64,000 nt of DNA from Zasmidium citrigriseum (Eukaryota > Ascomycota > Dothideomycetes > Mycosphaerellales > Mycosphaerellaceae), in NCBI GenBank assembly GCA_002786025.1, contig NHNW01000029.1:422172-486171 (forward strand), in the 5' to 3' direction. Shown piece after piece: positions 10,501 to 20,627 of the stretch. Position numbers and translations under genes: made by a program. Under the pieces are notes generated by a model. It was not told where the DNA came from. It saw only the letters and a program-made list of their open reading frames with translations, and did no database searches. Within the stretch, counting starts at the first letter, position 1. Each line of letters begins with the position of its first letter.

Positions 10501-12626
10501 TTCGGTCGTTTGAGCAGGCGTCCCAGCTTCGACTGCGAAACCTCCAGGGATATCACATTCCGAATCGGCTTGTCATCTCCATCTTCCTCGTAGTAGTCGG
10601 CCCATCTGCCCAGTGTCCATTTGGCGCCAGAGTTTTGAGTCTTGACATCGATCACGTCCAGCGGCATCTCTGGACCCACCAAGTTGCAAACCTGTCGCAC
10701 GGTGAGGTCCTCGGGCATCACCATCCCAAGCTTGTCCTGTCCATCGTCTGGCACTGCATCATATTCAAACTCTTCCGCCATCATATCTGTCATGAGATCG
10801 TCAACCTGCATCTTACTCGCATCACCCTCTTGTGATGCCTTCTCCCTCTTGCGTAGCCATGGTCGTGGATTCCATTCAGCTGGAATACAGATCGGCTCGA
10901 CAAATGCGTTGCTCTTCTCGAAGAAGTCCCGGGTCACAAGCTCAGGTCGCATGCGCGGGAAGTTTTCTGGGTCGAACTCGAAAGTTCCGTCCTTGATGGG
11001 TTGAATGTAGTGATGCTCCATGGACTCTTCACTTGTCTTCAGCACTCCTCTCTGAAGCTCGGCGTAGTCCACCTGGGCGTGTGCGCGTGTGCTCTTCCTG
11101 ACGTATGTAGTCTTTCCATGAACGGGCTCGCAGGCTTTGCAGAAGAACTTGTCCACGTCGCGTACTTCCGAGGCTTTCTTAAAGCCAGCGCAGTCCACGT
11201 GGAACCACTTCTTGCAGCCGTTGCACGAGACCCATTCGTCCAATTCGGGGTTGAGCTTGGTCGTCTCACGTGCGATTTCGCAACTGGCACAAACCGTCTC
11301 AGCGGTGGCCTTGTTCGTACGTCGTGAAGCTTTTGAAGGAGATGCCGAGCGAATGACCATGGGTGTGTCGACAGGGACTGAATTGGCTCTCGGCCGCGAA
11401 GCTTGCTGGGGATGCTCCTGACTGACCGGACTGCCGTTGAAACTCTTTCTCCTATTCATGTTGACGTCGCGTGCACCATCCCACACACTGGATACAGCCT
11501 CGCTGGTGCCTCTGCTCGCCCTAGATGCATCAGGAGTCTTCTTTCGTGCGGCAGCTCGCTTTGAAGCGGCTTTCTCAAATTTCCGTCCAGATGATGCTCG
11601 TGACTTGCCCTTTGGCCATCCTCGCTGTCTCTTCGATGCGGCCTCAGATGTTTCACTCATGATCACATCTGTACTCTGAGCTCGTGAATCGACTTCTTCA
11701 GGTGGCGTTTGTGTCTGCTGAGGAGCGTCCTTCATGTGCACGTCAGGCTTCGGAGGCGGTATCGCATCCATCTTCTGTTGATGAAGGCTGTCTTCCTGCA
11801 TGGCCCACTGCATACGGTAAGGACTGGAATCCACTTCTTCAATCGTCTGCTGTGGTGAGGGTAATGTCGGCCGCACCTGGGGGCCGTGTTGCGGGTTGAA
11901 AGGGGGGAGTAATCCAGCCTGACTCACGAGATCCATGTGACGAGGCTGATAAGTGTCTTGAGGAAAGCTGTTGGCATGTGGACGAGGTGCCATGGGAGCG
12001 CCCATGCTCGGTGCCGGCGGCGGAGGCAGAAGAGGATTGGTAGGCGGATAGCCACCCGTACGAAAGTTGAGCAGTAGAGAGGCTTCCTCAATACGGCTCT
12101 CGTAGCTCTCTCCCGGTTGCACGTGTTGGGCTGGGCCTCTGTACCAGTTGTTCGACTGTTCGTAGCTAGTTGCTGGCCTCGAAGCGTACTGCGGTACCAT
12201 TGGCGAGGGCAAGAGCTCAGAGCGTGCGCGCTTATGCGGAGGCTCAGTCCTGCCGTGGCCAGACGGCATGGGATGAGCGTGCACATGTCCATGTCCATGG
12301 TGCGAGATTCCGGCATGTGCAGCGTGTGGTTGGAATGAGGGGCTGACGGAAAGGGCAGCCTCTGCTAAGGTGTCAATCGTAGACGGTGTGCGGTGGTGCC
12401 CATTCTGATAGCTGCCGCTTCGATCTCTTGCCCGTGGTGTAGAGTTATAGGGCTGCTCTGGTCGTACGGTGAAGTCCACATGGTTGTTGATTGCTGGGTA
12501 GTTGAAGTTGGGCTCGATGGGCTTCGGTTTGGCGGGCGACAGTGGCTCGATAAACCTGGTGGGCGGCGTAGGCGAGCGGCCTGGATTCTGGGTGAGTGGA
12601 CGTTTGAAGGTGGGATTCCACGACAT
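7591..12626 (-). CDS. jhd1: JmjC/PHD histone lysine demethylase, JHDM1-like, with two half zinc-cluster motifs
   Basis: Two exons, 12626-8832 and 8784-7591 (intron GTGAGT...GTCAG), 1662 aa. Order of parts: disordered His/Pro-rich N terminus; basic patch 330-365; PHD finger 446-500 (CASC...CNGCKKWFHVDC...CKAC), which in this family reads methylated H3; JmjC domain about 690-850 with the Fe(II) ligands H750, D752 and H822 (FHIDFGG and WIHAVW) and the KGKKTFF strand. It should therefore be an active 2-oxoglutarate-dependent demethylase, probably of H3K36 by family. Downstream are CDACRKRRIRC (C1132, C1135, C1142) and CFECRKSK/QRRC (C1258, C1261, C1269). These look like the two halves of a Zn2Cys6-type cluster held apart by 115 residues, and the second spans the splice junction. 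The tail has a nuclear signal (VKRKRES...AAKRSK). Larger than yeast Jhd1. Divergent from SF3b14. Confidence 0.9.
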
Positions 12627-13249
12627 GGCGGTCGTGGTCTCGCGGGAGCAGCAGAGCTCCGCGGGCAGCTGCGGTGGTGTCGGCGTCGAGGGTGTTGGCG
12701 ATGGCGGAGAATGGGGGATGCGCGCACTGCGCGCTGGGATATGTGTCTCAGAGGAGGCTCAAACTATGGCTGGCTATGTCGTTGGCCTCATTGCTCGCGA
12801 TCTGGCGGCGGAGGGGGAGTGAGTCGGCGGTAGTCGGTGTCGAGGTGGGACAATGAATGCGCTGCGCCGACGCGCTCGATGGGTTGATTGAAATTGATTT
12901 AAACAACAGGAAAGGTCGTCGCAAGCATTGCGCGGCTCTTGCGAGGCTCGTCGAGTGTTCGTTGGTCAGGCGTGTTGGAGCATTCCGCGCTCTGTCTCGC
13001 TCGCACCTTGACCTTGACCGTGTTGACCGTGCTTTCCCTCGTCCCTCAACTCGCCCGCCCAGTGCTCGCTCAGGCAGGCAAAGCGGCGGACAGCGGGCAT
13101 CCCGCAGCTGCACGTGACGCTCCAGGCTCCACCTCGAACTCTATCACACGACACCCACCTCGCTCGACAACCCAAGACTTGCACTCCCACACGGCCTCGC
13201 TGCTGTTTCTCTGCCACCACCACCACGCCCACGAACACACTCGCGAAGT
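12627..13249. promoter_or_regulatory. Divergent intergenic promoter, JmjC gene / SF3b14
   Basis: A 623-bp gap between two divergently transcribed chromatin and splicing genes. GC-rich, without an obvious TATA box. No open frame here is supportable. Confidence 0.5.
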
Positions 13250-13781
13250 ATGAGCCGCGCCTCCAAGCTTGCTCCAGAAGTCAACCGGTTCGTCTGCCCA
13301 TGCGCCACGCGCATACCCGCATCTGGACGCCCCAGCTAATCATTGCTATACAGGGCTTTATTCGTCAAGAATCTCAGCTACAACGTCAGCGCCGACGATC
13401 TGTATGACCTCTTCGGCCGGTCAGGACACCATGTTTCAATTGTGAAAGAGCGCATTCTGACTGCTTCCTCCAGATTCGGCTCCATAAGGCAGATCCGCCA
13501 GGGCATCGCGAACAACACAAAGGGCACCGCCTTCGTCGTCTACGAAGATGTCATGGACGCCAAAGCCGCCTGCGATAAGCTGAATGGCTTCAACTTCCAG
13601 AATCGCTACCTCGTCGTTCTCTACCATCAGGTGCGTCACCCCCCGGGGTTAGGCCGTGGAGGAATGCGCTGGACGACTACTGACATTTCTACAGCCCGAG
13701 AAGATGGCCAAGAGTGAAGCGAACCTTGCCGAGCGTCAGGAGAATCTAGAAAAGCTGAAGCAAGAGCACGGTATCCAGTAG
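13250..13781 (+). CDS. SF3B6: SF3b complex subunit p14 (SF3B6), U2 snRNP branch-site protein
   Basis: Four exons, 13250-13287, 13354-13419, 13474-13630 and 13695-13781, 115 aa; all three introns have GT...AG ends and the joins keep frame. The RRM is complete: RNP2 ALFVKNLSYN, then DLYDLFGRFGSIRQIRQG, RNP1-like GTAFVVYED, and the C-terminal YLVVLYHQ strand followed by a charged helix (MAKSEANLAERQENLEKLK). This is the p14 protein that contacts the branch-point adenosine through SF3b155. Length matches the family (human about 125 aa). The first exon encodes only 12 full codons. The frame stays open after the TAG for 121 codons (see next entry). Confidence 0.93.
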
Positions 13782-14144
13782 AGGTGCGCGGGGGTTGCAG
13801 TGGGTGAGACCGAAGCGCAGACGACGATTGCGGCCGAAGACGAGCGCGCATCCGTTCAGCGTAAGGACTCTGGTATGAGCATGGACTCCGCGAAACTGCC
13901 AGAGACTGCAACTCCCAAAGCAAAGGATTTTGCGACCACGATCGACCGAAGAACCACCAAGAACCGGAACGTCAGGAACGAGAAGCATGATACCAAGAAA
14001 GCACTGGATAAGGGCAGCAAGGCAGCGACCAAGGCGCCGGCGAGCGTTTTGAGCGAGAACAAACACAAGGAGAATTCCAACATGTTGAGGCGTATGAAGA
14101 ATATGGCGCTGGCTCCTCTGCACATTGGAGGGGCCAAGGCGTGA
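13782..14144 (+). other. In-frame open extension after the SF3b14 stop codon
   Basis: Directly after the TAG at 13779-13781 the same frame stays open for 121 codons to TGA at 14142-14144. The peptide is Lys/Ala/Thr-rich (KAKDFATTIDRRTTK, MLRRMKNMALAPL) and reads like protein rather than chance. A 30-nt segment 13771-13800 starts GTATCC and ends TTGCAG; removing it would delete the stop and keep frame, but it is shorter than usual fungal introns. Alternatives are a separate small gene from the ATG at 13875, or plain 3' UTR. No homology recognised. Confidence 0.3.
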
Positions 14145-14283
14145 TATACGAAGGCGGCTTTTCCTTCGGGAGGCGTTTCTGCGGGCTGACTTCAGTCGGA
14201 TTTGCTTGAACTTCATGCCTAAGGGAGGCTACGATGAGATAGCTGCAAACCAGCAAGTTTCAAATTCCTACCTTAAAAGACAT

Positions 14284-14773
14284 CTTTCCTACGAACTTGC
14301 TAAGGAGCGTCACCTGGATTTGCTAGGGAGCGTCACCCAACACCCATTTGATTAACACTTTGACTTGAATTTGTCCCCCTTTACTTTGGACAACGCCTGC
14401 CTCGCCGGCGAGGCGTTGATATTTGAGAATCTTTTGTGTCGCCGAAGCAAATCTAGGAGGGACCCGAGGTAGGAGGGGGCCCCGAAGGGAGGGAGGACCT
14501 CTACCCTCCTTCTTCCGCTCAAACTGGAAGATGAGCTCTCTCCCCGAGAACACGCGATTCTAAGCTATTAGAGGGCTTGTTAGACTTTTAGCCCTTCTGG
14601 AGAAAGTTAGGGGTTGCGAGAGACATCTTCTACTTTGACCGGAACACCGAGGGACGGGAGGCCCTAGTTGCAGCGGAGGGCCGGGGGTGGGGATTCTCTA
14701 TTTAATAGGAATTCGGTTAAGAGTTGCTTTGGACTTGATTAAGGTGACGCTCCTTAGCAAGTTCGCTTTCCTA
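14284..14773. mobile_element. Non-autonomous DNA transposon with 24-bp TIRs and 8-bp TSD (hAT-like MITE)
   Basis: The body 14292-14765 (474 bp) has perfect 24-bp terminal inverted repeats, 14292-14315 (CGAACTTGCTAAGGAGCGTC...) and 14742-14765. The direct 8-bp target duplication CTTTCCTA flanks it exactly (14284-14291 and 14766-14773). An 8-bp duplication is typical of hAT elements. A subterminal copy of the repeat (TGCTAGGGAGCGTCACCC) sits at 14321-14338, and a 16-bp palindrome GCCTCGCCGGCGAGGC at 14399-14414. No coding capacity. A second MITE (14502-14655) is nested inside, so this element is the older insertion. Confidence 0.85.
14502..14655 (+). mobile_element. Stowaway/mariner-type MITE, copy B (nested)
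   Basis: Starts after TA at 14502-14503 with CCCTCCTTCTTCCGCTCAAA and ends CCGGAACACCGAGGG at 14653. The right-hand TA has decayed to AC. It lies wholly inside the 474-bp hAT-like element. Its minus strand encodes the short peptide RELIFQFERKKEG that recurs at other copies and is an artefact of the repeat. Confidence 0.82.
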
Positions 14774-14921
14774 TATCCTATACTTCATGTCCTTTTTGAT
14801 CGGTTTCGCTGACTTCACGTCCAGTCACGTCTCACGACTTCAGCAACCACAAGCTCGCTCAACCTGGACCAAAGAGGGTAGACACAATCAAGACGTTCAT
14901 ACCTCCCCACCACCCTCTACA

Positions 14922-16664
14922 CTACAAAGTATAAACAAACTCCGGATTCTCCCGATCCGTCAAATCCAAAAACGCCTGATTCTCCAACCTGACATACCCC
15001 GGCTGGGCTCTAACCTTCGCCTTCTTCGAATTCTGCATCCGACACCACAAATAGATAAACAACATGATTCCCAGACACACGCCCCAGCACACGATGATGG
15101 TGATTTCGGCGGGGACGTAGCGGGGCGCGTCTTTGGGGCGGAAGGTTTGCGGGCCGCTAAAGAATGTAAGTAAGTGTGAGGGATGGGGGAGAGGGGAAAG
15201 GGAGGGGGGATGAGGGGACGGGGACATACATGATATTTCCGACGCAATAAGCGATGAGGTATAATGCTGCGACGGTGGTCTTTTTGGTGTAGCCCGCGAT
15301 ATTGCTGGAGATGAGGGAGAGGAAGCAGACGAAGGGACAAGCACTCGCTTGCGTGAGGTAGTATCCCGCGAGTCGGCCATTGTTGTTGTCGAGGGGTAGG
15401 CCTACGATCAAAGCCATCCCGATGATACTGAGAATGAGACCGGACGACGAGACGAGGATTCTATTGCGCCATTTATCGCCGAAGTAGCCGCAGAAGAGGA
15501 GCGTGACGACTTCGACGGCGCCGCCGGGGGTTCCGTAGAGGAGGGATTGGTTTTCGGTGTAGCCGAAGGAGGTGATGAGTTGGGAGAAGAAATTTGTTAT
15601 GCCGCCTAGGGGTCGTTAGTACCTCCTGGGTTGTTGGGTGGTGGATGAGCTTACCGTTGGGGATATCTGCGATTAAGGCGTAGAAGAAGAAAGCCCAGGT
15701 TATGGGGTCCAGGAGCGCTTCTTTCAGTTGGTAGAGTTTGAAGTGTTTGTTGCCAACGCCTTGGTTGTTGACTCTGATGCGTTCAAGGGCCAGGATGCGG
15801 TCTTCTTTGCTTAGCCAGCGGGCGTTGAGTTGGTTGTCTGGGACGATGAAGAGGAATAAGACTCCGACTGCTGCGGTGAAGAGGCCAATGGCCAGGAACA
15901 AGATCTGCCATCCTTCAAGTGAAGTCGGATGCCTTTCCGTTCCAACGGCGATTCCATACGCCACGACGCCGCCCACGACCTGCGCAACGCCGTTGAAGCA
16001 GAACCAGATGCCAACGCGGAGACCTTGCTCTTTCGTCGTGTACCACTGGCTTGTGATGAAGGCGAAGCCAGGCGTGACGGCCGCTTCAGCAAGTCCCAGG
16101 AAGAATCGAATCGCCACAGCGCCCCCGAAATCCTTCACCGCAGCGAAGCACGCCAGAACCGCGCCCCAGACGATGATACAGACGGCGCTGTATTTGCCGA
16201 TCGGGAGCCATTGGAGGAGTCGGTTCGTGGGGTATTCCCATGCCAGGTAGCCGAAGTAGAACATCGACCCCAGCCCTGAGCCTCATGTCAGTGGAAGAAG
16301 CTCAGAACAGAAAAGGAGTCTTACATTGATAGTCATCGTTTTGAAGGTGGAGGTCCTTCCTCAGGCCCATGATCGATGCGTAGGACAATGTGGTCTTGTC
16401 CAGGAAATTCAGGCCATACACGATGCACATAACCGGGATCAGGCAAAAGTCGATGCGGCGTAGCAGTCGCTTGTTCGTCGCCTCATCGATTTCAATGACC
16501 TCTCCTTCATGGCCCTGGAATGCCTTCAAAGCTTCGTCGCCATCGTGTGAGTGTTCCAGTATCTTCTCAGGTACGGAACCGGATCTAACAGCATCTCCAA
16601 GCGGCGCTGGCATCTTTTCATCAACCTCTGGCTCGACAGAGTGGCCGCTCTCCTTGGTCGACAT
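14922..16664 (-). CDS. MFS transporter, allantoate permease (Dal5)/anion:cation symporter family
   Basis: Four exons: 16664-16325, 16275-15655, 15605-15230 and 15156-14922, 523 aa. Introns have GTAAGA, GTAAGC and GTATGT donors and the frame closes at each. Twelve membrane segments are expected. Family signatures: LNFLDKTTLSYASIMGL in TM1, the spliced YQWLGSMFYFGYLAWEYP at TM2 (typical of Dal5-like permeases), RFFLGLAEAAVTPGF (TM4), and a late GPQTFRPKDAPRY loop before TM11. The N terminus is a charged cytosolic tail. Members import allantoate, ureidosuccinate, nicotinate, biotin precursors or similar organic anions; the substrate cannot be inferred. Convergent with SF3b14, with the MITE nest between them. 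The 3' part shows a C-to-G skew switch near 15090. Confidence 0.92.
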
Positions 16665-18071
16665 CTTGAACTCTGCCTCTGAAAACAGCGAAAGAGAAGT
16701 ATGTACGAAAGAACAAGAAAGAGAGAAGACCCAAAGCTCGCAGAAACACTATCACTTACGCAACGTCTCCGGCGCACCGTAACACCCGCCGAACGCAGAT
16801 CAGAGGACCTCAGATAACAGCCCCTCGCAATCGCCACGCCTCCGTAGCATTTCATCGTGTCAAAGGATGATCAGACTCGCGTGCTCCGCACGTTGCTTCC
16901 CATTCCATGACGTCCGCGGGCCGATGTTCTGTCCCTCTTGTCTCGCGGTGCAATACCGCGATAGGCGAAGCATAGCTGGCCGAAATTGGCAGGTCGAGAA
17001 GCCTTTTAGGCGGAGCTTGACCGTGCTTCGGCCTGGGGAGGCGACTTGGCGATGAGATTGATGGTGAGGTTGTGGTACCCTCCTTCTTCCGCTCAAACTG
17101 GAAGATTGGCTCTCTCCACGAAAGCACGCAAGTCTAAGCTATTGGAGAGCTTGTTACACTTTCAAGCCTTCTCGAGAGAGTTAGGGATTGCTAAAGGCAT
17201 ATTCATATTCCACTTTGACCGTAACACCGAGAGTAGAGAGAGGAAGTGTTTGGAAAGGGAGGAAGGTGTGAGAAGTGTCGTTGAGAGGAGAGATGCTGAT
17301 TTTAATCTGCAAGGTCGCGACTTCAACCACATGGATGTACTGCTCAATCATTGGCTGAATATTGACGGGAGCTAATGGGAGGTCACAAAATCGAGTTGAA
17401 TCTCACTCGAATCTCACGGCGAACTCGATGGAGTTCGATCAGCGGAGATTTTGGGGTTAGACGGACTTCATTGGTTCGGCTACAGCCGCCGCTAAGATAT
17501 TGCCAAAATTTGGGAATATTCACTTGCCGCCGAACTGCAACTGACAATGCCAAGAGCTGCGTTTGTATATCAACAACATCCCACTTTCCGGCCGGCCAAG
17601 CTCCACAGCTTTTCGCGCAGATATTTCAAATGGCTTGGTCAAGAATAATCTTCTTTGAGATTCCAAGATGTTATCGAAGACTCGTGGCCTCCTTGCCTCC
17701 TTCCCGGTATCGAACAGCTGTCAACAGAGACGGCCATGAGGCCTTGATGAACCTGCTTTCGCCCCATGAATACCATCTATGGCTGCGAAATAGTCATGGC
17801 TGCAATTCAGGATCTGTAGGTCTTTCTGGTATCTTCCATCATAAGAGCCACGTTGGACTTTCACCAACTCGTGAAAGGCACAGGATGCTGTGACTCAAGG
17901 TGGGCGCAACGTGTCGTGAAGACATGTATTCACTTGACTTTAGAAGAATGGCCCAGATAAAGAGAGCATCTCAAGTCTCGTCAAATCCCGAAATACTCTC
18001 AACGCATCAAAACCTCCACGAAGCCACTGCTCAACACATCGGCATCCCGAAATCCAGACGCCCTTCTTGAG
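16665..18071. other. Intergenic, 1.4 kb, one MITE
   Basis: Upstream region of the MFS transporter and of the first microprotein gene. The MITE at 17076-17235 is the only structured feature seen. A 172-codon frame at 17375-17893 has no domain and no protein-like composition and is not annotated. Confidence 0.5.
17076..17235 (+). mobile_element. Stowaway/mariner-type MITE, copy C
   Basis: A 160-bp unit flanked by TA (17076-17077 and 17234-17235). Starts CCCTCCTTCTTCCGCTCAAA and ends GACCGTAACACCGAGAG. The core TCTCGAGAGAGTTAGGGATT matches the other copies. It has the best preserved left end together with copy B. Confidence 0.85.
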
Positions 18072-18435
18072 ATGCGTATCAACCCCATCCTCTGGCTCTA
18101 TTTCCTCCGGATGGGCCAGGTCAGCGGAGGCTTCGCCATTCTATTTGCGCCCATTCTTTTGCTCGATCCGCAGTACTTTTCTTACGCACTGCTCATGCTG
18201 GCACTGGGATTGCTCTTCTTGGCCCTGCCGTACAGCGACGTCTTCAAGGATGTCATGAACGCTGGTGAGACGTGTCCTATCCAACGTTCTCACAGACCTA
18301 TTAACAGTTGAAATAGGCTTTGAAGGTAGCAAGAAGCGTAACGGCGCAGGCTCAAATGGAGAGAACCGGCAGAAGAAGAGGGAGAGGCAACGTCAGGAAC
18401 GCAAGAATCCGAACGGCTTGACGTGGAGGCGATGA
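18072..18435 (+). CDS. Small two-helix membrane protein 1 (basic tail)
   Basis: Exons 18072-18264 and 18317-18435 (intron GTGAGA...AAATAG, phase 1), 103 aa. Two closely spaced hydrophobic helices at about residues 18-34 and 36-53 form a hairpin. After the splice the C terminus is strongly basic and hydrophilic (SKKRNGAG..., QKKRERQRQERK). It starts MRINP. The intron falls just after the second helix at a Gly codon, as in the gene at 19127. No recognised family. First of three small membrane-protein genes in a row on the plus strand, so possibly old tandem duplicates. Confidence 0.7.
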
Positions 18436-18593
18436 AGGCGTGAAGAGATCTGGAAACGCCATTGAAGAATGTCTTTAGTCCTTGATGGCGTGCATGCAGT
18501 TGCGACTTTGTGTGCTTTCTCACAAAACGCTGCATCACCGCCAGTCACCATGCGCCTCTCCTTTGCCGTGTCGAGTACGAACACCCGCACAAT

Positions 18594-18953
18594 ATGGTCA
18601 AACTGAAGCGCAACCCAAGACTGAGAAGAGACAAGCCGGCGGTGGTATCACCTCCGGCGAGCAACATCGCGCCTGTCGACCAAAACACTAATATCACAAC
18701 CCTAACGCCTCCAACGCCCAAAGCCGATCCCTTGGGGCTCCTCTACTTCCTCCTCGCCCTCCTCGGCTTCGGTGCCGCTGGCTATGTGCTCTGTCTGGCG
18801 ACACCGGTTCTGGCTGTTGGAGCAATGCTGATATGCCTGTTCTACTTCACCAGAAAGACCCCGGCATCTATAACTCAACAGGAACAGCCACCGGAGGCAT
18901 CGACTGCAACAGCACGGCCGGGTAGAAAGAAGAAGAAAGTTTGCTTCGCCTAG
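18594..18953 (+). CDS. Small two-helix membrane protein 2
   Basis: Single exon, 119 aa, taken from the ATG at 18594. An in-frame start further upstream (near 18510) would add a poor, Cys/His-rich leader. Basic N terminus (MVKLKRNPRLRRDK), a Thr/Pro-rich linker, then a Gly/Leu hairpin at about 47-69 and 71-87, and a basic end (RPGRKKKKVCFA). No family recognised. It lies 158 bp after the first microprotein gene and 173 bp before the third, all in the same direction. Confidence 0.6.
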   Translation: MVKLKRNPRLRRDKPAVVSPPASNIAPVDQNTNITTLTPPTPKADPLGLLYFLLALLGFGAAGYVLCLATPVLAVGAMLICLFYFTRKTPASITQQEQPPEASTATARPGRKKKKVCFA

Positions 18954-19126
18954 TCATACCAGAATACACAAAGCAAGACAGTTCTAGACATCCTCTCCAG
19001 GCAGCCCGCCTTTCATTCACTTCCCAAACATCACAAGCAAACACGTCTGTCCATCCCATAAGTACGCCCCTTCCTTCCCTGACCTCTCGATGCCTCTCCC
19101 CAACACTCCAAAGAATCTCAAACACC

Positions 19127-19464
19127 ATGCGAATCCCCAACCAACGCATCCACCGCGAGATCCCTTTCACTCAAAACAAAGCAACTTTGCTAGGCATCTC
19201 CTTCCTCCTCGTGGCCCCATTTGCCCAATACACCCTCGAATTCATTTTCGTTACCTGGATTCTGATCCTGCTCGGCTTCTTCTTCATCTGTGTCCCAGTT
19301 GCTTGGATCAATGACTTGGCTGGTTACGGTGAGTCTCTCCATACATGTGCTGATGTGAGTGGCTAATGGACGGGAAAGTCTGTGCGCATCCTATGGACAT
19401 ACTCGAGGCCTTCCGGCTGGAGACGGCTGCTGAAGAGGTTGAGGCTGGAGAGGACGGAGAGTGA
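19127..19464 (+). CDS. Small two-helix membrane protein 3 (acidic tail)
   Basis: Exons 19127-19328 and 19379-19464 (intron GTGAGT...GGAAAG, phase 1), 95 aa. Starts MRIPN, has a helix hairpin at about 19-37 and 38-61, then after the splice an acidic tail (ETAAEEVEAGEDGE). Layout, size and intron phase and place (just after helix 2, at the Gly of AGY) mirror the gene at 18072, whose tail is basic. No family recognised. Convergent with RPL10. Confidence 0.7.
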
Positions 19465-19786
19465 GAGGGTTTGGAGAACCCCTACAAAGCCTGTCGTGTT
19501 TGCGGCGGAGTCAGGAGAAAGTCCAGGGCCGTATGAATGTGCTGGACATGCATGGAAATGGGACGAAGGGAGACGCACTCTATGGATCTTGCCAGACGGC
19601 TGGTTCCACAACACAATCTAATCCGACATCACAGATCTGATAGAAGAATAATGAATCACACATTGCCTTCTGAAGCTTGCTCGGTTGCCTGTATCTAGCT
19701 AGAGCACCCTATACGCCTGTGATGCCATCAGATGACGTATCTCGTCATCGAAACCGTGCCGTGCCTCATAATCCCAAAGAACCCGC

Positions 19787-20627
19787 TTATGCCTCAGCCT
19801 CGAAGGCATCGGGGAACCGCCGCATGTTGTACTCGAGGGGGCCGTGCTTGGGCAGGAACTGAACGTAGCAGCCGTCGACACGGAGCTCGCCAGCCTTGCG
19901 CTTCTCGATGTACTGGTCGCGGTCGAGAGGAGTGAAACCCCACTTCTTGGAGACGATGATCTTTTGGCGGCCGGGGAACTTGTACTGCGAGCGGCGGAGG
20001 GCCTCGATGGCGGTGGCGCGGTCTGCGGTCAATGTCAGTCGTTTGTAGTTTGCATATTTGGTATGTCCAACTTACGGGAGTCACGGGTGCGGACAGAGAG
20101 GAGAATCTGGCCGATGTTGACACGGGCGACAGTGCCGTTTGGCTTGCCGAAGGCACCACGCATTCCAGTCTGGAGTCTATCGGCTCCGGCGCACGACAAC
20201 ATCTTGTTGATACGGACGACGTGGTATGGGTGGGCGCGGACACGCATGTGGAAACCTTCCTTTCCAGCGACCTTGACGAGGTACCTATCGGTCACTGTTA
20301 GTGACTGCCCATTTCGCCTCTTTCCCTCTCCTTTGTGACGTACTTGTTGGCGCAGATACGGGCGGCCTCGAGGGCCTCAGAGCTCAGCTGCTCATACTCG
20401 TTCGAAACCAGGTGGACGCAGGTTGGGAATTCGTCGACGTTGGCACGCTTGCGACCGAGATCGAAGATCTGAGAGTAAAGGACAGAAGGTCAGTGGATGT
20501 CTCTCAAACATGCAACGGGATGGCTTCTTACTCGGATCTTGGGGTCTGGCACACCACGGTTGAATCGCGACTTCGGGTATGGCTTGTTCTTGCAGTAGCG
20601 GTAGCAGCGCGCTGGACGACGTGCCAT
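19787..20627 (-). CDS. RPL10: 60S ribosomal protein L10 (uL16)
   Basis: Four exons: 20627-20532, 20468-20344, 20284-20076 and 20022-19787, 221 aa, the same length as yeast Rpl10. The sequence is unmistakable: [20 protein letters not shown] start, [15 protein letters not shown] across splice 1, [16 protein letters not shown], the P-site loop region [16 protein letters not shown], and [16 protein letters not shown]. uL16 joins the 60S subunit last, in the cytoplasm, and is needed for tRNA accommodation and subunit joining. Splice 2 splits the Lys codon of NKYLVKV and splice 3 gives [13 protein letters not shown], matching the family. Highly expressed housekeeping gene. Confidence 0.98.

Noticed and set aside
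14500..14556. Recurring short peptide RELIFQFERKKEG suggesting a gene family
   Set aside because: It is only the translation of the MITE terminal repeat; the same words appear at each copy.
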